NCBI GenBank assembly: GCA_937873545.1 | Contig: CALMWI010000359.1 | Span: 1-13,196 of the forward strand | DNA from: an uncultured bacterium | Lineage (GTDB): Bacteria; UBA4055 | Direction of reading: 5' to 3' | DNA: 13,196 bases | Notes under the pieces: generated by a model | What the model saw: only the letters and a program-made list of their open reading frames with translations | Told to the model about the DNA's origin: nothing | Databases searched by the model: none | Shown here: positions 1-7,553 of the stretch, one piece after another | Position numbering within the stretch: position 1 is the stretch's first letter | Layout: every line of letters starts with the position of its first letter | Program-made: the position numbers and the translations under genes

Positions 1-1412
1 TCGAGGTTAAAGATGCCTCGAACAATAAAGTTCTTGATGTGTCAACTGACGGTCTTCGAGTTATGAATCTGGGCGATACTATTATGGTTATCAGTTCTAC
101 CGCCATTCAGGCTAATCTCGATGATTCTAAAGGTCTTTCGAGATCTTTCAGCGTATCGACATCAGCTTCAAAAGGATCAGGATCTGATATAATGAAAGTT
201 ACTGCAGACAGTACAAGGTTCTGGGTGAATGATACCGGGACCGGGTTTAAAGTAGCATCTAAAAGCCTCTTAACTACAAAAGCGACGGCTGATACAAGTT
301 TTACAAGTTTGGATCAGTATAATTCACTTATAGGTCAGGGAGCAGGCATCAAGCTTGATCCATATAATGCTTATGGGAATAGATATAACACAATGATCGG
401 TTACAAATCAGGCTTTAACACTGCCGGAACCAGGTTTGCTACCGATGCTTCATTTAATATTTTTATCGGTTACAAGAGCGGATTTAATAATACTGACGGC
501 AGCGGGAATATTTATATTGGCAATAATACTGGTTATACAGCTACAAATGAGAACGCAAATACATTTCTTGGTACGGATGCAGGATTTAATACTCAAACAA
601 GTGCAAACACTTTTGTTGGATTCGAGTCAGGAAACGACAACACAAGCGGTTCGTCAAATACCTTCTTCGGTGCATATTCCGGAGCTTATAATACAATCGG
701 GCACGCAAATTCGTATTTCGGAAACAGCTCTGCTTATAAGTTTATAGGCGGATATAATGTAATGATGGGGAACAGAACAGGGCTCTGGAACGGAAGCGGA
801 AGCGGAGACAACAATGTTTTCATAGGATACGAGGCTGGAGCTCAAGGTACTGCGGCAGGGAATAGTATTTTCTCAGGCAGTAACAATGTCGCTATAGGTT
901 ATCAGGCTGGTCTTAGATCAGTTTACAGTGCATCACATACAGGTTCAGGGAATGTTCAGATCGGTTATCAGGCAGGTATGAGCTCAGGCAGTTACTCGAA
1001 CAAGCTTTATATTGATAATTCAAGTACAACAACTCCACTAATTTATGGAGATTTTGCAACTAACGCACTTACAGTTAACGGAACTCTGACTGTGACCGGA
1101 AATACGGCTCTTAATGGTAATACTCAGTTCAAAAGCGGAACATCATTCGGGAAGGTTCAGGCTGGAGAACTGACTGTCGGTACGGGCGGATCCGGCATCA
1201 ACGCCGTAACTCTTACATTTCCTTCGTCTTTTTCTGCCATACCAAAAGTAACTGTTACGCCAAGATGTGCTGACGGAATAACAACAGATGTGTTTGTAGC
1301 TAATGTGCGGAATATTACAACAACCAATTGTGTCGTAATGATCTATAGGCTGGATTCCCCCGGCAGCAGCTGGGGGCAGAACCTTAAGATAGACTGGTAC
1401 GCCTGGGAATAA
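1..1412 (+). CDS. Fibre-like surface protein with NxFIG repeats and lectin-like C terminus (5' partial)
   Basis: The gene enters from before the window: the frame is open from base 3 and reads EVKDASNNKVLDVSTDG, which in the complete paralogs lies just after the signal peptide, so only about 20 codons are missing. The GTG at 39 is internal. The order is: conserved N-terminal module to about base 174 (KGLSRSFSVSTSASK); a short linker with a partial second copy of the module (DIMKVTADSTRFWVND); about eleven NxFIGxxxG repeats (bases 330-1000); a LYIDNSSTTTPLIYGDF motif; then a C-terminal domain from about base 1200. That domain has an LTFPSSFSAIPKVTV strand, an ITTT segment and a closing KIDWYAWE, which resembles the H-type lectin fold (sugar-binding beta sandwich). 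Family knowledge suggests an extracellular, probably trimeric fibre; lectin activity is inference. It ends in TAA, 24 bases before the next gene. Confidence 0.85.
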   Translation, partial: EVKDASNNKVLDVSTDGLRVMNLGDTIMVISSTAIQANLDDSKGLSRSFSVSTSASKGSGSDIMKVTADSTRFWVNDTGTGFKVASKSLLTTKATADTSFTSLDQYNSLIGQGAGIKLDPYNAYGNRYNTMIGYKSGFNTAGTRFATDASFNIFIGYKSGFNNTDGSGNIYIGNNTGYTATNENANTFLGTDAGFNTQTSANTFVGFESGNDNTSGSSNTFFGAYSGAYNTIGHANSYFGNSSAYKFIGGYNVMMGNRTGLWNGSGSGDNNVFIGYEAGAQGTAAGNSIFSGSNNVAIGYQAGLRSVYSASHTGSGNVQIGYQAGMSSGSYSNKLYIDNSSTTTPLIYGDFATNALTVNGTLTVTGNTALNGNTQFKSGTSFGKVQAGELTVGTGGSGINAVTLTFPSSFSAIPKVTVTPRCADGITTDVFVANVRNITTTNCVVMIYRLDSPGSSWGQNLKIDWYAWE

Positions 1413-1436
1413 AGATCTGAAAAGGGAGGAGGAATC

Positions 1437-2954
1437 ATGAGGAGAAATATAATAATAATTATGACGGTATTTTTGATACTGCAAGCAGAAACTTTGTTTG
1501 AAGTCAAGGACGCTTCGAACAACAAGGTCCTCGATATATCGACAGACGGACTCAGAGTGCTTAATCTGGGTGATACTCTTATGGTTATAAGCACTCAAGG
1601 GATAAGAGCTGACCTTGGAGATCCGAATAAAGGACTTTCAAGAACTTTCAGTGTAACAACTTCAAGTTCGAAAGATAAAAGTTATGGAAAGTCTTTTGAA
1701 GTCACTTCAGCTATAACCACTGTGGGGACTAATGAGACCCAAATGGGTTTGGGTGCGAGTAAATATTCTGATTTAACACCGGAAAATATTTTTATAGGTC
1801 TAAAGGCAGGTATCAATACTTCAGATGGCGTAGACAACATTTTTATCGGCAATAATTCCGGCACAAACAATTTTTCAGGTTACAATAATATTTTCATAGG
1901 AGACAGCACTGGAGTAAACAATACTACAGGCATAAGGAATCTTTTTATCGGAAATAAAAGCGGAAAATTAAACAGTACAGGAATTAATAACCTGTTCCTT
2001 GGAATGCAGTCCGGTGTGAATAATCAGATTGGAAATTTTAATCATTTTATAGGGTATCAGGCTGGATTTTTGAATAGTACAGGTAATGCGAACACATTTA
2101 TCGGATTTCAATCGGGTATGTCTTGTACATCAAGTTATAATACTTTCGTGGGAAGCAATACAGGCAATAACTGCTCATCAGGTTCTGGGAATTGTATTTT
2201 AGGTTATGGATCTGGTGTTCATATGTCCACAGGTTGTGATAATGTGCTTTTAGGACAGAATGTTTCACCACTCTACTCAATCGGTAGTAATAATGTCTTA
2301 CTGGGTTCGTCATCAGGCTATAACTTAGGTGCCGGAAGCAGCGGAAATGTTTTTCTCGGTTATAAGTCCGGTCATGGCCAGTCGGGTAATAGAAATAATA
2401 CTTTAATTATTGAAAGCGGTTATGTTGACGGAAATGATATGTATGAAGCCCTTATATGGGGTGATTTTGCGAATAACAATTTGAGATTTAATGCCGGTGT
2501 GGGTATTAAAGGAAATAATTCTCAAGAATACGGGCTTTATGTCGAAGGTGGAATATCGCCAAATTATTCTGCATATTTTTCCAAAGGTGCGTACACCACG
2601 GGAAGTTTTGTAAGCGGGTCTGACCTGAAGTGGAAAACTAATATCTCATCGCTTGCAGGATCATTGGATAAAATTAAGTCGATAAGAGGCGTTAATTATG
2701 ATTGGCGGAAAAACGATTTCCCGGACAAAGGGTTCAGCGATAGAAAACAGATAGGAGTTATAGCTCAGGAAGTCGAAAAAGTTCTGCCCGAACTTGTATA
2801 TACAGATTCAAATGGAGATAAAGGTGTTGACTACGCAAAAATGAGCGCTGTTCTTATTGAAGCTGTGAAAGAACTCGATGTTAAAACCAGCGAGATTGAA
2901 AATCTGAAAGCTGAAATAGAAAAAATAAAGCAGTTTGTAAAAATGGAAAAATAG
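1437..2954 (+). CDS. NxFIG-repeat fibre protein with C-terminal S74 intramolecular chaperone
   Basis: A 505-residue exported protein. The ATG at 1437 follows GGGAGGAGG. Residues 1-17 form a signal peptide (hydrophobic run ending LQA), cleaved just before ETLFEVKD. Residues 18-80 are the family N-terminal module. Residues 117-320 are twelve consecutive repeats averaging exactly 17 residues, pattern NxFIGxxSGxxNxxGxx, expected to stack as a beta-helical shaft. Residues 395-480 match the S74 (endosialidase-type) chaperone domain: SDLKWKTNISSL, then QIGVIAQEVEKVLPELV and YAKMSAVLIEAVKEL. In known S74 proteins this domain trimerises the fibre and cuts itself off between Ser and Asp, which here would be Ser395-Asp396. 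A short coiled coil (about 480-505) ends the protein. Four cysteines cluster in repeats 7-9. It is the only member in this window with S74, although the ends of gene 8 are not seen. TAG stop. Confidence 0.9.
   Translation: MRRNIIIIMTVFLILQAETLFEVKDASNNKVLDISTDGLRVLNLGDTLMVISTQGIRADLGDPNKGLSRTFSVTTSSSKDKSYGKSFEVTSAITTVGTNETQMGLGASKYSDLTPENIFIGLKAGINTSDGVDNIFIGNNSGTNNFSGYNNIFIGDSTGVNNTTGIRNLFIGNKSGKLNSTGINNLFLGMQSGVNNQIGNFNHFIGYQAGFLNSTGNANTFIGFQSGMSCTSSYNTFVGSNTGNNCSSGSGNCILGYGSGVHMSTGCDNVLLGQNVSPLYSIGSNNVLLGSSSGYNLGAGSSGNVFLGYKSGHGQSGNRNNTLIIESGYVDGNDMYEALIWGDFANNNLRFNAGVGIKGNNSQEYGLYVEGGISPNYSAYFSKGAYTTGSFVSGSDLKWKTNISSLAGSLDKIKSIRGVNYDWRKNDFPDKGFSDRKQIGVIAQEVEKVLPELVYTDSNGDKGVDYAKMSAVLIEAVKELDVKTSEIENLKAEIEKIKQFVKMEK
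1785..2396 (+). repeat. Twelve in-frame units of about 51 bases (17-residue NxFIG repeat) in gene 2
   Basis: 612 bases encode twelve units (ten of 17 residues, one of 16, one of 18) starting at each Asn of NIFIG, NLFIG, NHFIG, NTFIG, NTFVG, NCILG, NVLLG or NVFLG. The spacing is kept better than the DNA sequence, showing selection on the protein fold, not recent copying. Similar but less regular series lie in genes 1, 4 and 8. Confidence 0.85.
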
Positions 2955-2978
2955 CTTTTCGCTAGGGAGGTGGGGGAT

Positions 2979-3896
2979 ATGAGAAGATATATATGGCTGG
3001 CGATCGCGATAGTTGTAGCTTGTAATGCGGAAACACTTTTCGAGGTTAAGGACGCGTCTAATAATAAAGTGCTCGATGTTTCTACTGATGGGTTGAGAGT
3101 TTTAAACGGTACTGATACATTAATGGTAATCAGCACGGACGGCATAAGGGCTTACATTCAAAAAGACACTGTAAAAGGATTATCGAGATCTTTCAGCGTT
3201 ACCACTTCCGCTTCAAAAGACGGAGACACTAAGTCTCAGAACAAGGTGTTTGAAGTAGCTACTGACGCAGGTTCTACTTTTTACAATCCTCTCAATAATG
3301 CCGATAAAATATTCAGTATAAATAAAACGAGTATTATAGCAAATGTTGACAACGGTCTGGATAGGGATTTCGTAATTAATGGAACCGTTGCTGGAAAGCT
3401 GGGGGACAATTTAATGAAGATATCCGATAAAGATGTTTTCGAGGCTATTAACGACTCGACCATGCTTTTTTATAAAAAGAAAAATGCTTTCAGAGTAGGT
3501 TATGTTAAAATTGACAATGACAACGAAGTTGGACAGGCATCATTTGCAACCGGCTATCAGAGTAAAGCTTCAGGTCCGTGCGCATCAGCTTTTGGTATAA
3601 GAACCGAATCCACGGGTTATGGATCTACATCTATGGGTACATTAACTAAAGCTCAGGCTATAAGTTCTACTGCGATGGGTTCTAGTACGGTAGCTTCGGG
3701 CTATAATTCAACAGCTTCAGGATGGCTGACGACATCTCAATCCTTAAATGAATTCGCAACAGGAAGTCTGAATGTTGACTGGGGTTCGGCTAGTTTATGG
3801 AACGAGACAGATCCTCTTTTCGTAGTCGGGAACGGAATTTTGACAAAAGGAGACAAGGCCATTTATAGAAATTCTGTAACTGTACTGAAGAACTGA
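2979..3896 (+). CDS. YadA-head-like repeat fibre protein, truncated by an in-frame TGA
   Basis: The ATG at 2979 is preferred over an in-frame GTG at 2970 because GGGAGG (2965-2970) lies eight bases before it. Residues 1-17 are a signal peptide ending CNA, followed by ETLFEVKDASNNKVLDVSTD. The family N-terminal module runs to about residue 81. A degenerate second copy follows (NKVFEVATDAG...GLDRDF, about 88-135), then a partial third (NLMKISDKDVFEAIND). Residues 185-254 are five 14-residue SxAxG repeats like the YadA head (trimeric left-handed beta roll). TDPLFVVGNG and VTVLKN follow, and translation stops at TGA 3894-3896 after 305 residues. In the closest paralog (gene 5) this position is a GGG glycine codon and the protein continues 170 residues. 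The product as read lacks the C-terminal domain and coiled coil; it may be non-functional, shortened, or completed by readthrough. Confidence 0.8.
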   Translation: MRRYIWLAIAIVVACNAETLFEVKDASNNKVLDVSTDGLRVLNGTDTLMVISTDGIRAYIQKDTVKGLSRSFSVTTSASKDGDTKSQNKVFEVATDAGSTFYNPLNNADKIFSINKTSIIANVDNGLDRDFVINGTVAGKLGDNLMKISDKDVFEAINDSTMLFYKKKNAFRVGYVKIDNDNEVGQASFATGYQSKASGPCASAFGIRTESTGYGSTSMGTLTKAQAISSTAMGSSTVASGYNSTASGWLTTSQSLNEFATGSLNVDWGSASLWNETDPLFVVGNGILTKGDKAIYRNSVTVLKN

Positions 3897-4403
3897 TATA
3901 CTTCAATCGGCAATATAGTTCCCAGCTGCAGAATTGATGTAGCTGGTGATTTTAGAATTAATGATAATGCTCTTTATTTAAGGTCCGGTACGCTAAACGG
4001 AGTGCAGTATGCCGAAACATGGGCGGGAACAACGATACAGGGACCACTCATATTCGGGCAGAATGGAGGTGCTTTAGGTACAACAAACGATAATAGCATT
4101 TGTTTGCGTTGGGATTATCTAAAGAATATTTATATTCCGGCAGGAAGCTTAACAGTATCAACTGGAAATATTACTGTTTCTTCCGGTGATATGAAAATAC
4201 CCGGATTATATACCGAAACGATCGGAGTAGGAACAAAAAAAGCTGTTTATGTTGACTCTCTTGGAAAATTATGTGTGGCTGCGAAGGGTGATGAAGATAA
4301 TCAGAAATATGAAAAATTACAAAATGAAAATATAAATCTTCAAAAGCAATTGTCGGATATAAAAGAAGAACTTGAAGAAATTAAAAGAATTTTAAATAGG
4401 TGA
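3897..4403 (+). pseudogene. C-terminal half of gene 3, downstream of the in-frame stop
   Basis: The frame of the preceding gene stays open for 168 codons after its TGA and matches the C-terminal half of gene 5 throughout: YTSIGNIVPSCRIDVAGDFR, then DNALYLR, GPLIFGQNGGALGTTN, and YVDSLGKLCVAAKGDEDN. It ends in a heptad-like coiled coil (KYEKLQNENINLQKQL, EEIKRILNR) that would be expected to trimerise the fibre. The GTG at 4002 falls inside the conserved domain and has no properly spaced ribosome binding site, so this is not a separate gene. The lack of any further stop or frameshift implies a recent nonsense change (consistent with GGA to TGA), a sequencing error, or a tolerated readthrough codon. 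The real stop is TGA 4401-4403, where gene 5 ends two codons later with TAA. Confidence 0.8.
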
Positions 4404-4417
4404 TCAAGGAGGATAAC

Positions 4418-6037
4418 ATGAAAAAAACATTATCTTTTTGTGTGATAGTTTTTACAGCCTTACTCTGCGGAGAAACACTATTTGAGGTTAAGGACGCATC
4501 GAATAATAAAGTGCTCGATGTGTCAACGGACGGGATCAGAGTCATGAATTTGGGCGATACTCTGATGGTCATCAGCACAAGTGCAATAAGAGCCAATATT
4601 AATGATGCAAAAGGCCTTTCAAGAACCTTCAGCGTAACCACATCTTCGTCAAAAGGCAAAGGGTTGATAAATGCACTTGAAGTAGGAACTGGATATACAA
4701 CTATGGGCAGCGAAATAGGAAGATACACCAACTTCAGCCCTGCAAATATTTTCATCGGTTTAAATTCCGGAAAGACAACAGCTGCAACGGCAATAGACAA
4801 TGTGTTTTTAGGGAACAACGCAGGTTTCACAAACTATGAAGGCGACAACAATATTTTTATTGGCGCAGAATCGGGCTATTTTAATTACGGCAACGGAACA
4901 TGGCTGAACGGAGATTATAACATTTTTATGGGATACAGGTCAGGTTATAGGAATACTAGTGGAGGTTGTAATATATTTATTGGAGATGAGGCGGGCAGGG
5001 AAAACTTGACAGGAAGTCATAATATTTATATAGGTACCGAGACCGGCCGCGACAATACAACCGGCAATGGAAATACATGCGTAGGGAGCGATTCTTATTT
5101 TGGAGGATCAGGCAGTAACAATACTTATATCGGTTGGCTTGCAGGATCGTATGCGACAGGAAGTAATAATGTCTCAATAGGAAGTCAGGCAGGAGACTAT
5201 GAAACGGCATCAAATAGACTATTTATTGACAATTCAGGTACATCAACTCCTCTTATTTATGGTGAATTTGATAATGATTCTTTGAGAATAAATGGAAAAA
5301 TGAGCGTATCGGGAAATTCTACATTTTTTGGTAAAATAGGTGCAGGTGTAAAACCGATATATAAGATCCACTCAGAGGATATAACTACAAACAGCGACAA
5401 TCCGGCGGTTTACGGTAAGCATGCGGTAACGGATTATTACGGAATTGGCGTGAAGGGAGAAGGCGGGTATAAAGGTGTTCAAGGTTTAGCCAGCGCAACA
5501 ACAGGTGAAATTCACGGTGTTGAAGGAATAGGTTCGGGAACAGGAGGAACAAAAATTGGAGTTTTCGGATCAGCAAGCGGCTGGATAACGAACTGGGCAG
5601 GCTATTTCAACGGAAATATATATGCAACAAATATTACAAAATCTAAAGATGAAGTCAAGATAGATCATCCTCTGGATCCGGAGAATAAATATCTGGTTCA
5701 TTCCGGAGTAAGCAGTAATGAAATGAAGAATATTTACGACGGCGTTGTGGACCTTGACGCTAATGGGAAAGCTACGGTACGATTGCCGGAATGGTTTGAA
5801 GCTCTAAATACTGAATTCAGGTATCAGATGACTGCGATCGGGAAACCGTGCCCTAATCTGTACGTTTCAAAAAAGATCAGCAACAATGGTTTTGAGATAG
5901 CAGGTGGGGAACCGAATGCGGAAATATCGTGGCAGGTTACAGGCATTAGAAAAGATAGCTATGCCCTAAAAAACCCGATTGTTCAGGAAATCGTGAAAAC
6001 CGCTGAAGATAAGAATACTGATAAAGGTAAAAAATAA
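4418..6037 (+). CDS. NxFIG-repeat fibre protein with 'IDHPLDP' C-terminal domain
   Basis: 539 residues. The ATG at 4418 is chosen over GTG 4400 because AAGGAGG (4406-4412) precedes it by five bases and it gives a proper signal peptide (residues 1-18, ending LLCG, then ETLFEVKD). The N-terminal module spans about 19-85. Roughly nine NxFIGxxxG repeats occupy residues 109-265. RLFIDNSGTSTPLIYGEF and a strand-rich RINGKMSVSGN follow. Residues 344-385 are glycine-rich short repeats (GVKGEGG, GVQGLA, GVEGIG, GVFGSA) leading to WAGYFNGNIYAT. Residues 414-515 form a domain I recognise from many bacterial fibre-like proteins: KIDHPLDPENKYLVHSGV, MKNIYDGVVDLDANG, LPEWFEALNTEFRYQ, ISWQVTGIRKDSYA. I know no assigned function for it; its position at the tip suggests a cap or chaperone role. 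The tail is lysine-rich. TAA stop. Confidence 0.88.
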   Translation: MKKTLSFCVIVFTALLCGETLFEVKDASNNKVLDVSTDGIRVMNLGDTLMVISTSAIRANINDAKGLSRTFSVTTSSSKGKGLINALEVGTGYTTMGSEIGRYTNFSPANIFIGLNSGKTTAATAIDNVFLGNNAGFTNYEGDNNIFIGAESGYFNYGNGTWLNGDYNIFMGYRSGYRNTSGGCNIFIGDEAGRENLTGSHNIYIGTETGRDNTTGNGNTCVGSDSYFGGSGSNNTYIGWLAGSYATGSNNVSIGSQAGDYETASNRLFIDNSGTSTPLIYGEFDNDSLRINGKMSVSGNSTFFGKIGAGVKPIYKIHSEDITTNSDNPAVYGKHAVTDYYGIGVKGEGGYKGVQGLASATTGEIHGVEGIGSGTGGTKIGVFGSASGWITNWAGYFNGNIYATNITKSKDEVKIDHPLDPENKYLVHSGVSSNEMKNIYDGVVDLDANGKATVRLPEWFEALNTEFRYQMTAIGKPCPNLYVSKKISNNGFEIAGGEPNAEISWQVTGIRKDSYALKNPIVQEIVKTAEDKNTDKGKK

Positions 6038-6070
6038 ACTAAATATTTTCACTGACACGGAGGCTGGATA

Positions 6071-7543
6071 ATGAATAAATACTTTTACCTTCTAATGCTG
6101 ATAGTACTGGTCGCTAATTCTGAAACTCTTTTCGAGGTCAAAGACGCCTCAAATAATAAAGTGCTTGATGTTTCCACAGACGGGTTAAGAGTTTTGAATG
6201 GAACAGATACATTAATGGTGATCAGCGCTGACGGAATCAGGGCGTATATACAAAATGATGCAAAAGGGTTATCTAGATCCTTTAGTGTTTCGACATCAGC
6301 TTCGAAAGGTGGTGACACTAAGTCTCAGAATAAAGTATTCGAAGTAGCAACTGAAGAAGGTTCCACTTTTTATAATCCGACAAATAACACCGATACAATA
6401 CTTTCGGTAAATAAAAATAGTATTGTGGCAAATGTAAACCCGACCCTTGACAGGGATTTTGTTGTAAATGATAAGGTGTCTGCGGGAAAAGCCGGAAGCG
6501 GTAATTTGATGAAAGTATCAAATGAGGATGTTTTTGAAACTGTAAATGATTCAACAATGCTCTGGTATAGACCCAAAAACGCATTTAGAATAGGATATGT
6601 ATCAATATCTGATCCTGATTCTGTCGGACAGGCGTCTTTCGCTTCAGGATACAAAAGTATAGCAATGGGTCGTTTGTCATTTGCTTCAGGATATAAAAAC
6701 ATAGCAACTGGTCCCTGCGCGACAGCTATGGGTATCCAAACTCAATCAATAGATTATGGATCAACCTCTATGGGTACATTAACCAAAGCTATGGCTATAA
6801 GCTCTACAGCTATGGGATCACAGACAACAGCTTCAGGAAATAATTCCACAGCAACAGGTTGGCTAACAACGGCTCAATCCTTAAATGAATTCGTTGCCGG
6901 GAATCTTAATTACGACTGGGGATCTCCAAATGTATGGTTCGATACCGATCCGCTTTTTGTTGTTGGGAACGGATTAATTCTCGGCCCAGGTTTATATGAT
7001 AAGAAAAACGCAGTCACGGTATTAAAAAACGGGTACATGTCGATTGGAAATATCGTACCAAACAGCAGGCTTGATGTAGCAGGCGATATCAGGATAAATG
7101 ATAATGCTCTATATCTTCGAGGACCGAACGATGTGAACCATGGTCTCAAGTATATGGAAAACTGGAATTCAAATTATATTAATGGACCTGCCCTATTCGG
7201 ATATGAAGGAGGCGCTTTAGGGACAATTAACGGATCAGTCTCATTGAAGTGGGATGATTATGGGACGGTTACAATACCGCAGGGAAATTTCATCGTTAAT
7301 TCTGGAGGCCTTAGAGTGTCATCAGGAACGGTTTATGCACCGAGTGTGTATAGTACAACAAGTATATATACAAAAAAAGATCTTTATATTGACTCCCAAG
7401 GAAAATTGTGCGTGGCTGCGAAAGGTGATGAAGATAATGAGAAATATGAAAAATTACAAAATGAAAATGAACATCTTCGAAATGAATTATCAGATTTAAG
7501 AAAAGAACTTGTAGAAATTAAAAGAATTTTAAATAAAAATTAA
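6071..7543 (+). CDS. YadA-head-like repeat fibre protein with coiled-coil C terminus
   Basis: 490 residues, the intact counterpart of gene 3. The ATG at 6071 follows GGAGG (6059-6063). Residues 1-17 are a signal peptide ending ANS, then ETLFEVKD. The family N-terminal module is followed by a degenerate second copy (NKVFEVATEEG, SIVANVNPTLDRDFVVND) and a partial third (NLMKVSNEDVFETVND). Residues 186-269 are six 14-residue SxAxG repeats, one more than gene 3; the first two look like a recent 42-base duplication. TDPLFVVGNG and TVLKNGYMSIGN lead to a domain with LDVAGDIRINDNALYLRG, GPALFGYEGGALGTING and LYIDSQGKLCVAAKG. Residues 455-490 are a coiled coil (LQNENEHLRNELSDLRKEL, EIKRILNKN). The layout (beta-roll head, beta domain, coiled coil) fits a trimeric fibre by analogy with YadA, but there is no YadA membrane anchor. 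TAA 7541-7543 overlaps the next ribosome binding site. Confidence 0.9.
   Translation: MNKYFYLLMLIVLVANSETLFEVKDASNNKVLDVSTDGLRVLNGTDTLMVISADGIRAYIQNDAKGLSRSFSVSTSASKGGDTKSQNKVFEVATEEGSTFYNPTNNTDTILSVNKNSIVANVNPTLDRDFVVNDKVSAGKAGSGNLMKVSNEDVFETVNDSTMLWYRPKNAFRIGYVSISDPDSVGQASFASGYKSIAMGRLSFASGYKNIATGPCATAMGIQTQSIDYGSTSMGTLTKAMAISSTAMGSQTTASGNNSTATGWLTTAQSLNEFVAGNLNYDWGSPNVWFDTDPLFVVGNGLILGPGLYDKKNAVTVLKNGYMSIGNIVPNSRLDVAGDIRINDNALYLRGPNDVNHGLKYMENWNSNYINGPALFGYEGGALGTINGSVSLKWDDYGTVTIPQGNFIVNSGGLRVSSGTVYAPSVYSTTSIYTKKDLYIDSQGKLCVAAKGDEDNEKYEKLQNENEHLRNELSDLRKELVEIKRILNKN
6131..6226 (+). repeat. Near-identical N-terminal module DNA, copy in gene 5
   Basis: Bases 6131-6193 are identical to 7617-7679 in gene 6 (63 bases). 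After one T/C mismatch, 6195-6226 is identical to 7681-7712. The signal-peptide codons just upstream differ clearly. The other family members encode the same residues here with many more silent differences. This is a shared DNA block able to act as a recombination substrate. Confidence 0.85.
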
Positions 7544-7553
7544 GGAGGACGGC

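Noticed and set aside
1785..2396. Regular 51-base repeats as a CRISPR-like array or satellite
   Set aside because: They are in-frame coding repeats with the protein pattern conserved better than the DNA.
2952..2964. Short hairpin TAGC-ttttc-GCTA at the end of gene 2
   Set aside because: Only four base pairs and no T-run; probably chance.
2970..2981. Earlier starts: GTG 2970 (gene 3), GTG 4400 (gene 4), ATG 9000 (gene 7)
   Set aside because: Each lies on or before the GGAGG that serves the next ATG, and the later ATG gives a typical signal peptide.
2979..3030. Gene 3 as a lipoprotein (VVAC resembles a lipobox)
   Set aside because: The paralogs lack a Cys here and all fit signal peptidase I cleavage just before ETLFEVKD; in gene 3 the Cys would be at -3 to that site.
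3894..4403. TGA read as glycine (alternative genetic code 25) to explain the split of gene 3
   Set aside because: The site does align with glycine, but no other TGA is needed in the long frames of the window, and TGA 4401-4403 acts as a normal stop just where gene 5 ends. Reassignment across the genome is not supported.
4002..4403. Independent small gene starting at GTG 4002
   Set aside because: It starts inside a domain conserved in gene 5, has no properly spaced ribosome binding site, and is in frame with gene 3.
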